Shown piece by piece: positions 52,950-61,600 of a DNA stretch of 64,000 bases. The DNA lies in contig NZ_OBDY01000004.1 in the NCBI RefSeq assembly GCF_900215205.1, positions 168,348 through 232,347 of the forward strand. The letters are read 5' to 3'. The notes below the pieces were generated by a model. It made no database searches, was not told where the DNA came from, and was given only the letters and a program-made list of their open reading frames with translations. This stretch comes from Paractinoplanes atraurantiacus. Its GTDB lineage: Bacteria; Actinomycetota; Actinomycetes; Mycobacteriales; Micromonosporaceae. The stretch's first letter is position 1. The number at the start of each line of letters is the position of its first letter. Made by a program: the position numbers and the translations under genes.

Positions 52950-53897
52950 TCACGGGGAGGGTGGGATGCCCTTCAGGCTCTGGCGGGGGCCGGCCAGGCA
53001 GGCGTCTATGCGTTCGAGCTGGCCCTTGGTGAACATGAACATGGCGGCGTCGTCCACGTAGTCCATGTAGTTCATGAACATGTCGCCGTTGGGGCCGTTG
53101 CCGCAGGTGATGCGGGGGAACTTGGGGCGGCCCACGTTCTGGTCGGACTGGTTGGGGGTGTCGGCCACCAGGTCGGTGCCGCCGCAGCCGGTGCCGTCGT
53201 CGCCGCCGATGTGGAACAGGTTGAGCCAATGGCCGATCTCGTGGGTGGCGGTGCGGCCCAGCTCGAACGGCGCCCTGGCCGTGCCGGTCTTGCCGAAACC
53301 GGTGTGGGTGATCACGACGCCGTCGGTCTCGGCCGGGCCGCCCGGGAACTGGGCGTATCCGAGCAGGCCGGCGCTCAGCTGGCAGACCCACATGTTGAGG
53401 TACCGGTCGCTCGGCCAGGCGTCGGTGCCGCCGGTCGCGGCGAACTTCACCGTGTCGTTGCCGCCGAACGAGGTGCGGGTCGTCTGCCGCCGCGTCACGC
53501 CGTCGGTCGGGTTGCCCTGCGGGTCCACCGTGGCCAGGCGGAACTCGATCTTCAGGTCGGCGACCAGGCCCTGCCAGATCGGGGGCACATCTTTCACGTC
53601 CGGGTTCAGCGCCCGGTAGTCCTCGTTGAGGACGGCGATCTGGCTGTCGATCTGCTCCCTGGAGACGTTCTGCTCCTCGGTGTTGTAGACGACGTGCACC
53701 ACGACCGGGATGTTCACGACCTCGGTGCGGTCGTCGCGTTTCTCCCCGCTCGCGTAGGCGAAGGCCAGGTTTTCGATGTCGGTGCGGGCCACGCGGTAAC
53801 TGATGCTCTCGTTCAGCAGCCGTCGGTGGACGTCCTCGGTAGCGCAGCGGCGTCGTGCGGGAGCTTCGATGATCTCGTCGGAGTCCACGGAACTCAT
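52950..53897 (-). CDS. M43-family zinc metalloprotease
   Basis: 315 residues. Zinc site [17 protein letters not shown] (HExxHxxxxxH), Met-turn [10 protein letters not shown], and Cys residues flanking [10 protein letters not shown] and PRITCGNGP as in pappalysin-type enzymes. Mid region [20 protein letters not shown] is the typical M43 pre-catalytic strand. No signal peptide is seen in the opening [20 protein letters not shown], which is unusual for a family that mostly acts outside the cell. Gene order: a small hypothetical gene lies just upstream and ends 10 nt before the protease start. Confidence 0.92.
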   Translation of the reverse strand: MSSVDSDEIIEAPARRRCATEDVHRRLLNESISYRVARTDIENLAFAYASGEKRDDRTEVVNIPVVVHVVYNTEEQNVSREQIDSQIAVLNEDYRALNPDVKDVPPIWQGLVADLKIEFRLATVDPQGNPTDGVTRRQTTRTSFGGNDTVKFAATGGTDAWPSDRYLNMWVCQLSAGLLGYAQFPGGPAETDGVVITHTGFGKTGTARAPFELGRTATHEIGHWLNLFHIGGDDGTGCGGTDLVADTPNQSDQNVGRPKFPRITCGNGPNGDMFMNYMDYVDDAAMFMFTKGQLERIDACLAGPRQSLKGIPPSP

Positions 53898-53907
53898 CTC
53901 CTGTCGG

Positions 53908-54216
53908 TCACTTGCGGATCTTCAGCACCTGCCCGTCGTGCGCCGTGATGTGCAGCAGGCGCGTCCCCGCGCCGGCGCGCACCCGAACCGCGTCCGCCTG
54001 CTCCGCCTCCCAGCTCCCCCGGCTCGGCGCCGACCGGTCGGCCGGCCCCGGGCCGTACTCGATGTAGCCGCCGCCGGGCCGGAACTCGAGGCTCTCCCGT
54101 GGGGCCCGCCGCGGCGGGAACGGGAAATCCGCGGGCCGGTAGACGGCCTCGTCGTCGGTATCCTCCTCGAAGGAGTGGTACCAGCGCTGAAAAAGATCCG
54201 GAGAAAGATCAGACAT
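53908..54216 (-). CDS. Small hypothetical protein paired with the M43 protease
   Basis: 102 residues from ATG 54216 ([20 protein letters not shown]). WYHSFEED followed by [20 protein letters not shown] and [13 protein letters not shown] resemble a compact lipocalin-like beta fold. Ends VLKIRK. It ends 10 nt before the M43 start and is probably co-transcribed; it may be an inhibitor or partner of the protease (inference). Confidence 0.72.
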   Translation of the reverse strand: MSDLSPDLFQRWYHSFEEDTDDEAVYRPADFPFPPRRAPRESLEFRPGGGYIEYGPGPADRSAPSRGSWEAEQADAVRVRAGAGTRLLHITAHDGQVLKIRK

Positions 54217-54309
54217 GTGACCGCCCGCACTAGGGGTGGTTGGTGCGAACGCCAGACTGGCAGCTCGCGGTAGTTCCAAGACCCTTACGGTCCGTGATCC
54301 GACAAGCCG

Positions 54310-54678
54310 TCACCGACGGGTGAGCTGGGCGTCCAGCACCCGCAGCAGATCCCAGATCTCCGACCCGCTCACGCCGATGCCGTGATCGTGGCTCTCGGTG
54401 TCGGCCGCCGCCGCCCGGTGGGCCAGCGAGTCGGCCACGAGCTGACACTCGGCCCCCGACAACTCGACGGTGGCCACCCGATCGTCCGGCAGGGGCCGCA
54501 GGTCATCCCCGTACACGCTCTCCCGAACCGCGTGCGCCGCACTGCGATCGACGAGAAGGTCCCCTTCGACGCTCTCGTAGTCGTCCAGCACCTTCTCAAC
54601 AAGAAGCCACCTTCGGACCGGCAGAATCACCGAATACCGCCGCTCCCCTTCAAGCCCAAGCCCATGCCGAGCGTGCAC
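54310..54678 (-). CDS. Hypothetical acidic protein
   Basis: 122 residues from GTG 54678, with GGGGGA upstream. YSVILPVRRWLLVEKVLDDY, DRVATVELSGAECQLVADSL and the end IWDLLRVLDAQLTRR suggest an alpha-beta soluble protein. Frames open further upstream run into the repeat array. Not recognised. Confidence 0.5.
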   Translation of the reverse strand: MHARHGLGLEGERRYSVILPVRRWLLVEKVLDDYESVEGDLLVDRSAAHAVRESVYGDDLRPLPDDRVATVELSGAECQLVADSLAHRAAAADTESHDHGIGVSGSEIWDLLRVLDAQLTRR

Positions 54679-55042
54679 AAATCCCCCAATTCCGACCGCA
54701 ACTGACCAGCACGCCATCCGCGCGCAAGATCGGCACCAAAGGGGAGGAAAACCGGGGATCCAGGCCCCGAACGGAACGTGAGGTTCCGCGGGCGCAACCC
54801 ACCTCGCCGTCCGCCCAGCCACAGCCGGAGGGAACGGGGGGACGCAGGCCTGCGCCCAGCCCCACCATCCACCCAGCCGCAGCCGAACGGAACGCGGGAC
54901 TCGGCCCTACACCCGGCCCAGCCCCACCCTCCACTCAGCCGCAGCCGAACGGAACGTGGGGTCTCCGGGGCTCGGCCCCGGAGCAGATATGACGGGTCGG
55001 GGTGGTCCGCGCGTTCCGCGGACAGGGGGATCCCCCGACTCG
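54679..55042. other. Gene-free stretch between a hypothetical gene and tRNA-Val
   Basis: Contains a short tandem array (listed separately) and no gene. Long open frames here are compositional. Confidence 0.5.
54767..54965. repeat. 58-62-bp imperfect tandem repeat
   Basis: Units start at 54767 (58 bp), 54825 (58 bp), 54883 (62 bp) and a partial at 54945, each beginning CCGAACGGAACG or CCGGAGGGAACG and ending in CAGCCgCAG. Units diverge in the middle. Confidence 0.75.
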
Positions 55043-55114
55043 TGGGCGCGGTAGGTTTCGAACCTACGACCCCTCGCTTGTAAGGCGAGTGCTCTCCCAC
55101 TGAGCTACGCGCCC
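55043..55114 (-). tRNA. tRNA-Val (anticodon TAC)
   Basis: 72 nt on the minus strand: acceptor GGGCGCG pairs CGCGCCC with discriminator A; anticodon stem CTCGC/GCGAG with loop CTTACAA, so anticodon TAC (reads GTA valine codons); T arm GTAGGTTCGAAACCTAC. CCA is not encoded. Confidence 0.97.
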
Positions 55115-55151
55115 GGTGTGCACCGGAGCCGCCATCGTACCTGGGCCGGAA

Positions 55152-55607
55152 TCAGCGATCGAGTGCGGCCAGCCATGCTTTCACGTCGCGGGACTCGCCT
55201 GGGCCGATCATCTCGGAGAACTGGATGACGCCGGACGGGTCGATGAGGAACGTGCCGCGGTTGGCCATGCCGCCCTCGTCGTTGAAGACCTGGTAGGAGC
55301 GGGCCACCTCGCCGTGCGGCCAGAAGTCGGCCAGGAGGGGGAAGTCGAAGCGCTCCTGGACGGCCCAGACCTTGTGGCTGTAGACCGAGTCGACGCTGAC
55401 GGCCAGGACCTGGACCGTCTCGTTCTGGAAGGCGTCCAGGTTGTCCCGGACGGCGGTCAGCTCGCCCCGGCAGGTGCCGGTGAAGGTGAAGGGGTAGAAC
55501 ACCAGCAGGACCGCCTTGCGACCGCGGAAGTCACGCAGGCGTACCACCTGATTGTTCTGGTCCTTCAGGGTGAAGTCGGGCGCCTCGGCGCCGACGGGAA
55601 GTGGCAT
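55152..55607 (-). CDS. Peroxiredoxin, AhpE/Bcp type
   Basis: 151 residues. MPLPVGAEAPDFTLKDQNNQ, peroxidatic Cys in FYPFTFTGTCRGELTAV, then NLDAFQNETVQVLAVSVDSV. One-Cys AhpE-type peroxiredoxin that reduces hydroperoxides, probably using mycothiol/mycoredoxin. ATG 55607 is used; a GTG at 55613 is possible. Next to DUF3052 and tRNA-Val, an order shared by other actinomycetes. Confidence 0.93.
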   Translation of the reverse strand: MPLPVGAEAPDFTLKDQNNQVVRLRDFRGRKAVLLVFYPFTFTGTCRGELTAVRDNLDAFQNETVQVLAVSVDSVYSHKVWAVQERFDFPLLADFWPHGEVARSYQVFNDEGGMANRGTFLIDPSGVIQFSEMIGPGESRDVKAWLAALDR

Positions 55608-55670
55608 GTGCACAACCCTAGCTGGACCGGCGTCCTGGGGACGCCGGTCGGCTCGGGAAGGGGCAGTGAG

Positions 55671-56102
55671 CTACTTCTTCTTCGCACCCCTGGGTGAGAC
55701 CAGGCGAGCCCCGGTCCAGTCCTTGCCGGCGTTGACCGTCGAGGTCTGCTGCAGGCCCGCCGTGGGGGCGGACTCGCTGACCTCGCTCGGCTCGACATGG
55801 CCGTCACGGCCGGCTTTGGGGGTCAGCAGCCACACCACGCCGTTGTCGGCGAGTGGGCCCAGGGCGTCGGTAAGCAGTTCGAAGAGGTCTCCGTCGCCGT
55901 CGCGGTACCACAACAGCACCGCATCGACGACCTCGTCGGTGTCCTCGTCGACCAAATCGCCGACGCGTTCGGTCAGGGCGTCACGGAGGTCCTCGTCGAC
56001 ATCGTCGTCGTAGCCCATCTCCATGACCACCATGTTCGGCTCGAAGCCGAACCGGTCCGCCAGGCTGCGTACGCCGTCGGCCTGACCAGCGGTCGCGCTC
56101 AC
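55671..56102 (-). CDS. DUF3052 family protein
   Basis: 143 residues. LADRFGFEPNMVVMEMGYDD, DEVVDAVLLWYRDGDGDLFE and NGVVWLLTPKAGRDGHVEPS, ending LVSPRGAKKK, match DUF3052 of actinobacteria, a conserved protein of unknown function beside pyruvate dehydrogenase E1 in related genomes. GTG at 56102. Here the next upstream E1 gene is of a different type. Confidence 0.9.
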   Translation of the reverse strand: MSATAGQADGVRSLADRFGFEPNMVVMEMGYDDDVDEDLRDALTERVGDLVDEDTDEVVDAVLLWYRDGDGDLFELLTDALGPLADNGVVWLLTPKAGRDGHVEPSEVSESAPTAGLQQTSTVNAGKDWTGARLVSPRGAKKK

Positions 56103-56201
56103 TGTCTAAGTCCTCCTAGCCAAGAAATCGGTGCGTGAACTTGGGGGTAGTCCACACACTTGCGCGCCCGGGCGCAAGTGGCGCACCGAGTGTGAGGCAA
56201 T

Positions 56202-58454
56202 TTACCGTGCCAGCAGGGTGTGGGCACCCTGTGTGATGGCATCCTCCCCCACCAGCACCTGTTGTGCGGCCGGACCCAGCGGAATCAGCGAATCCGCCGA
56301 CGCGATCCGGCGTGCTGAGCCTACGAAACCGCCGTCCACCAGGGCCGCGAGGACTCCCTCGCCGACGCCGCCGGATCGGCGGGTCTCGTCCACGATCAGC
56401 ACCCGGCCGGTCGCGGCGGCTTCCCTCACCAGGTCGTTCACCGGCAGCGGGGAAATCCAGCGCAGGTCCACCACTCGGGATCCGTAGCCCTGCTCGGCGA
56501 GCCGGGAGGCGACCCGCAGCGACATGCGCAGCCCGTTGCCGTACGTGATGATGGTCAGATCCGCCGCGTTGCCGACCGCATAGGTGCGAGCGCGGCCGAT
56601 CGGCACGTGCTCGGACGACCAGGCGTGCGGGCCCGCGTACGGCGCCAGCCACTCGCCGTCGCCCTGCTCGTGCAGGTCGCGGGTGTGGTAGAGCGCGATC
56701 GGCTCGAGGAAGACGCAGACGCTGCCGTCGGCCGCGGCCGAGGCCAGGCAGGAGCGCAGCATCGGGGCGGCGTCGGCCGCCCGGGCCGGCACGGCCAGCA
56801 CCAGGCCGGGCACGTCGCGCAGTACGGCGACCGAGTTGTCGTTGTGGAAGTGGCCGCCGAACGCCTGCTGGTAGGCCAGGCCTGCCACCCGTACCACCAT
56901 GGGGTTTTTATAAGCACCGGAGGAGAAGAACGACATCGTGGCCGCCTCGCCGCGCAGTTGGTCCTCGGCGTTGTGCAGATAGGCCAGATATTGGATCTCG
57001 GGGATGGGCAGCATGCCGTCGAGCCCGGCCCCGAGGGCGAGCCCGAGGATCGTCGTCTCGTCGAGCAGGGTGTCGAAGACCCGCTCGGCCCCGAAACGCT
57101 CCTGAAGGTGCTTGGTGACGCCGTAGACGCCGCCCTTGCGGCCCACGTCCTCCCCGAACACCAGAACGCCGGGATCGGCCGCCAGCGCGTCGGTGAGGGC
57201 GGCGTTGACGGTCTGGGCCAGGGTGAGCGGCCCCGCGTTCTCGGGCAGCTTGCCGCCGAACACCCGGGAGCGGGCGGAGGCGCCGGGCCCGAGCGCCCGC
57301 GAGGCCGCCTCGGTGATCGCGTGGGCGGAGCGCAGCGGCCGGCGCGGGGCGAGCGGGGCGACGATCTCGGCCACCGTGGTCAGTTTCGGGTCGCCGAGCA
57401 CCTCCTCGGCGACCTTGCGGACCTGCCAGCCCACCTCGTCGTAGCGGGTGATGGCCTCGTCGGGCGTCATCAGGCCGGCCGTGACGAGCATGCGGGCGGT
57501 GGCGACGAGCGGGTCGCGCTCGAGGTCGCGCCTGATCTCCTCGGCCGGGCGGTAGCCCACCTCGGCGTCGGCGCCGGCGTGCCCCATCAGGCGCACCGTG
57601 GACAGGTGGAGGACGGCGGGCCGCCGCTCGCGGCGCACGTAGCCGGCGGCGTCGGTCGCGGCGTCGTACGTGCCGGCCAGGTCGCAGCCGTCGGCCGCGG
57701 TGTAGCGCAGGCCGGGCCGCGAGCCGAGCATCGCGGCGACCCATCCGTCCGGCGACGGCACGCTGATGCCCAGGCCGTTGTCCTCACAGATCAAAAGCAG
57801 CGGCAGGGGTACGGAGGAGTGTTCGAACCAGCCGGCGGCGTTGAGCGCCGCCGTGGCCGTCGCGTGGTTGATCGAGGCGTCGCCGAAGGAGGCGGCCACG
57901 ATGGCGTCGCGCGAGGAACGGCCCTGGGAGAACGCCAGGCCGACGGCCCGCGGCAGGTGGGAGGCGACCGTCGAGGTGGTGGGGATGATGTTCAGCTCGG
58001 CGCTGCCGAAGACCTTGTGACGGCCGCCGGCGATCGGCTCGCGGGCCGAGGCGACGACCCCGCGCAGCACGTCGCGGGCGGCGTCGACCAGGCTTTTGGC
58101 CCGGGCGCTGAAGAACGCGGCCGAGCGGTAGTGCAGCAGGGCCGGGTCGGTCGGCAGGAGCGCGGCCGCGACCGCCGCGTTCCCCTCGTGGCCGGACGAC
58201 CCGATGGTGTAGAAGCCCTCGTTGAAGCTGCGCAGCCAGCGGGCCGCGAGGTCGAGATGCCGGCTGGCGAGCTGGGCGTCGAACAGCTCGAGCGCGCGGG
58301 CGCCGGTGAGGGTGGAGCCGTCGCGGACGGGATCGCCGGGCGCGCGACGGTCGCCGGGCAGCGGCAGGGCCGACACGGCGTCGCGGAAACGCTCGTCGAG
58401 GTTCTGCGGGGTGGTCACACGACCAGCATCGCGCAGGCGCGCGAGCCCTGCCAT
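56202..58454 (-). CDS. 2-oxoacid dehydrogenase E1, fused alpha and beta subunits
   Basis: About 750 residues. N-terminal alpha half: TPP motif GDASINHATATAALNAA followed by LLLICEDNGLGIS. C-terminal beta half: VLVFGEDVGRKGGVYGVTKH, IPEIQYLAYLHNAEDQLRGE, AYKNPMVVRVAGLAYQQAFG and VLIVDETRRSGGVGEGVLAA. This is the fused branched-chain or pyruvate-type E1 (PDHA/PDHB in one chain). ATG 58454 is used; GTG 58418 is an alternative. There are no E2 or E3 genes nearby, so the rest of the complex must be encoded elsewhere. Confidence 0.92.
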   Translation of the reverse strand: MAGLARLRDAGRVTTPQNLDERFRDAVSALPLPGDRRAPGDPVRDGSTLTGARALELFDAQLASRHLDLAARWLRSFNEGFYTIGSSGHEGNAAVAAALLPTDPALLHYRSAAFFSARAKSLVDAARDVLRGVVASAREPIAGGRHKVFGSAELNIIPTTSTVASHLPRAVGLAFSQGRSSRDAIVAASFGDASINHATATAALNAAGWFEHSSVPLPLLLICEDNGLGISVPSPDGWVAAMLGSRPGLRYTAADGCDLAGTYDAATDAAGYVRRERRPAVLHLSTVRLMGHAGADAEVGYRPAEEIRRDLERDPLVATARMLVTAGLMTPDEAITRYDEVGWQVRKVAEEVLGDPKLTTVAEIVAPLAPRRPLRSAHAITEAASRALGPGASARSRVFGGKLPENAGPLTLAQTVNAALTDALAADPGVLVFGEDVGRKGGVYGVTKHLQERFGAERVFDTLLDETTILGLALGAGLDGMLPIPEIQYLAYLHNAEDQLRGEAATMSFFSSGAYKNPMVVRVAGLAYQQAFGGHFHNDNSVAVLRDVPGLVLAVPARAADAAPMLRSCLASAAADGSVCVFLEPIALYHTRDLHEQGDGEWLAPYAGPHAWSSEHVPIGRARTYAVGNAADLTIITYGNGLRMSLRVASRLAEQGYGSRVVDLRWISPLPVNDLVREAAATGRVLIVDETRRSGGVGEGVLAALVDGGFVGSARRIASADSLIPLGPAAQQVLVGEDAITQGAHTLLAR

Positions 58455-58542
58455 GCCGGAAACCGTGACGTGCGAGGTCTCCGCAGGTAGACGTGGAGCG
58501 AATTTCGGCGCGGACCGGGCCGGCCGGTGTTGTACTCGCCGG

Positions 58543-58614
58543 ATGATCATGAGGATGGTCCTGCTGGCCGCGCTGTGCCCGGTCGCGTTCATCGTGCTCG
58601 ACCTGTACACGTGA
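58543..58614 (+). CDS. Possible 23-residue membrane peptide
   Basis: Frame MIMRMVLLAALCPVAFIVLD then LYT, a single hydrophobic helix, stop at 58614 directly before the terminator palindrome. No ribosome site is strong. Kept at low confidence since such single-span peptides are missed easily. Confidence 0.25.
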   Translation: MIMRMVLLAALCPVAFIVLDLYT

Positions 58615-58615
58615 G

Positions 58616-58645
58616 ACGGGCCGGAGGGGATCCCCTCCGGCCCGT
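58616..58645. terminator. 30-bp perfect palindrome, bidirectional terminator
   Basis: Perfect 15-bp arms meeting without a loop (core GGGGA/TCCCC), 13 nt after the FN3-gene stop on the minus strand. No T-run, so termination strength is uncertain. Confidence 0.8.
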
Positions 58646-58657
58646 CGTCGAGCTGTC

Positions 58658-61600
58658 CTACGGGTTGACGGTCACGGTGAGCGTCTTGTAGCGCACCGTT
58701 CCGGCGGTGAACATGCCGGCCGCGACGATCGTGCGGCTGGTGCCGGTCGAGACCCCGGTGAGGGTCACCGACTGGGAGAACGCCCCGTTGGCGTCGGTCA
58801 CCACGCCGCCCAGGCGGACCGCGTTCGGGTAATAGCCCAGGGTGACACCGGTGTACGGCGCGAACCCGGTGCCGCTGATCGTCAGCGTCTGCCCGACCCG
58901 CAGCGGCGAGACCGCCGAGCTGGTCAGCGTGCCGGCCGAGACCGGCACCGTGCTCGGCAGCGACGGCGCGGTCGCGGTCAGCGCCACGACCTCACCGCCG
59001 GCGGCCGTGGCCGCCGCGGAGGCGACACCGGCCTGCTGGCCGTTGGCCACCACCGACACCGCGTACGAGCTGCCCGGGTTGAGCCCGGAGATCGTGCACG
59101 AGGTGGCCGTCGTGGTGCAGGTGTACGACGTACCCCCGCCGGTGGCCGTGGCGGTGTAGTCCTTCAGCAGGTCGCTGCCGCTGACCGACGCCGTCCAGCT
59201 GACCGCGAAGGTCCGGGCGCCGACGACCACGCCCACGCCGGTCGGCGCGGCCGGCGGGACGCTCGGCACGACCGTCGCGGCCGCGCTGGGCGCCGAATAT
59301 CCGCTCGCGCCCCGGCCCATGGCCACCACGGTGACCCGGTACGACTGCGCGTTCTGCAGACCGGTGATGGTGCAGGTGAGCAGCGTCGTCGAGCAGCTGC
59401 GGGAGCTGCCGGCCGAGTTGACCGCGGTGGCCGTGTAGCCGGCGATGCCGTCGCCCAGCACGACCGGGGCGGCCCACGTGACCTTGGCGCCGGCGTTGAG
59501 GCTGGCCGCCGTGACGTCGGTCGGCGCACCGGGCGCGCCGGCCGTGGGCCGCACCCGCGCCGACGGGACGCTGGCCGGCGATTCGAGGCCGGTGGATCCG
59601 ATGGCGACCACGGTGACGCGGTACGAGGTCAGGTTCTCCACGCCGGTGCTGATCACACACTCGCGGACCGCGGCCAGTGTGGTGCAGGTGCCGGTGCCCG
59701 GAGTCGTGGCGACCCGGTAGGAGACGACCCGGTCGGCCGCGTACTGCGGAGCCGACCAGGAGACCGCGATCTGCCGGTCCCCGCCGACCACGTCGACGTT
59801 CTGCGGACGGCCGGGCGCACCCGGCACGATCGCCTCGGAGAGCGGGCTGAACGCCGAGTCACCGGCGCCGGCGACGCCGTTGGCCTGCACCCGGAACCGG
59901 TAGGACCGGGTCGCGGTGAGACCGGTGACCGGGCAGGAGGTGTCGCTGGACGACACGTTGCAGACGTCCGAGCCGTCCGTCTGCACGGTGTAGCCGGCGA
60001 TGCCGGCGCCTTCACCGGGCCGCGCCCAGCTGACCGTGACCTGGCTGGTGTCGGCTCCGGGTACGACCGTCGGCCGCTCCGGGACGTCCGGCACGCCGAC
60101 CAGGATGGGATCCGAGTAGTCGGTCTCGATGTACCGGCCGCCGGTGCCATTGGCCCGCACGTTGAAGCTGTACCGGTTGCCGCTGATCAGACCGGTGAAG
60201 ATGCAGGTCCGGCTCTTGACACCGACATTGGTGCAGTTCTGCGGGGTGGTGACGATCGGGCTCGACTTCACGTCGTAGCCCATGATCGGCCCGCCGTCCT
60301 CCGGCTCGGTCCAGGTGACCCGGACGGCGTTGGCCCCGCCGAGCTCGACGGTGGGCCGGCCGGGCAGGCCCGGAGCGCGCAGGTTGACCGGCTCGCTCGG
60401 CTCGCTGTCGGCGGTCGCGCCGCCGTCGACGATCGAGGTCACGACGAAGGTGTACGTGTCCTCGACCGGCAGGCCGGGGAAGTCGCACGTGAGCGGGCCG
60501 TCGGCCGGAACCTCGATGCAGGTGTCCATGCGGTACGGCGACTCGGGGTCACTCTCGGCGTACGCCGAGACCGTGTAGCCCACGATCGGGGTGGCCCCGC
60601 GCGGCGCCGGGCGCCACTTCACCGTGATGGTGCCGGTCTGCGCGCCCTCGTCGACCGCGACGATCTCGGCGGTCGGCGCCCCGGTGGCGTTCGGCAGGTT
60701 CGGGACGACAGGAGGGTCGGTGACGTACGGCTGAGCGAGGCTGCCCAGGTCGTTGACCGCGCTGATGGAGAACGTGTAGTGCTTGTCCAGGCTCAGGTTC
60801 TCGAACCCGCAGCGAAGCATCTGAGGCGGCGTGATCCGGCAGGCGGCCGGCTCGTTGCCGCCGTCCGCCGAGTCGGGCGTGACCGTCCACTGGTTCACGA
60901 CCGAGCCGGGCGGCTGCGCCCAGTCGACCACGATGGTTCCGGGCGTGAGGCTGATGCCGACCCGCACGTCGGTGGGCGCGAGCGGCACACCGGGCACGAT
61001 CGGATCCGTCGCCGTGGAGTCGGTGGGGCCGGCGAGGTTCCAGGCGGTGACCGTGAAGATGTACTGCTTCTCGTCGTCGAGGTTCGGCACCAGGCATTCG
61101 GTCTCGCCCGGGTCGGCCTCGCACACGGCCGGCAGGGCGCCGCCGTCCGGCGACGTGGCCGTCACCTTGTAGCCCTCGACCTCGGCCCCGCCGACCGGCT
61201 CGACCCAGGTCACCAGCGCGTTGCCGGCGCCCGCGTCGACGTCCAGGTCCACGTCCGGGGTGGTGGGTGCGCCCGGCTTGTCGGCCACGATGGCGGCGGT
61301 GGCGGACGCGGCCGTGGAGTCGATCGCGTTCTTGGCGCTCACCGTGAAGGTGTAGTGCTTGGTCTTGCTCAGGCCCGTGATCAGGCACTTCGGGTCGTTG
61401 ACGGAGACGTTCGGGCAGCCGAACGTCTCGGGGCCGCTCTCGGTCGACGCGGAGGTGACCACGTAGCTCGACGGCGCGCCGCCGGCGGCCGGGGCCGTCC
61501 AGGTCACCTCGATCGCGGCCGGCGTGTCCGCGACGAGGTTGGCCTCGACCGTCCGCGGCTCGGTCGGCTTGTCCGGCACGATCGCCGCGGTGGCATCGGA

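Noticed and set aside
52679..53032. Plus-strand frame of 117 codons before the M43 gene
   Set aside because: Pro/Arg-rich composition typical of noncoding GC-rich DNA, no ribosome site, and it overlaps the end of the protease gene.
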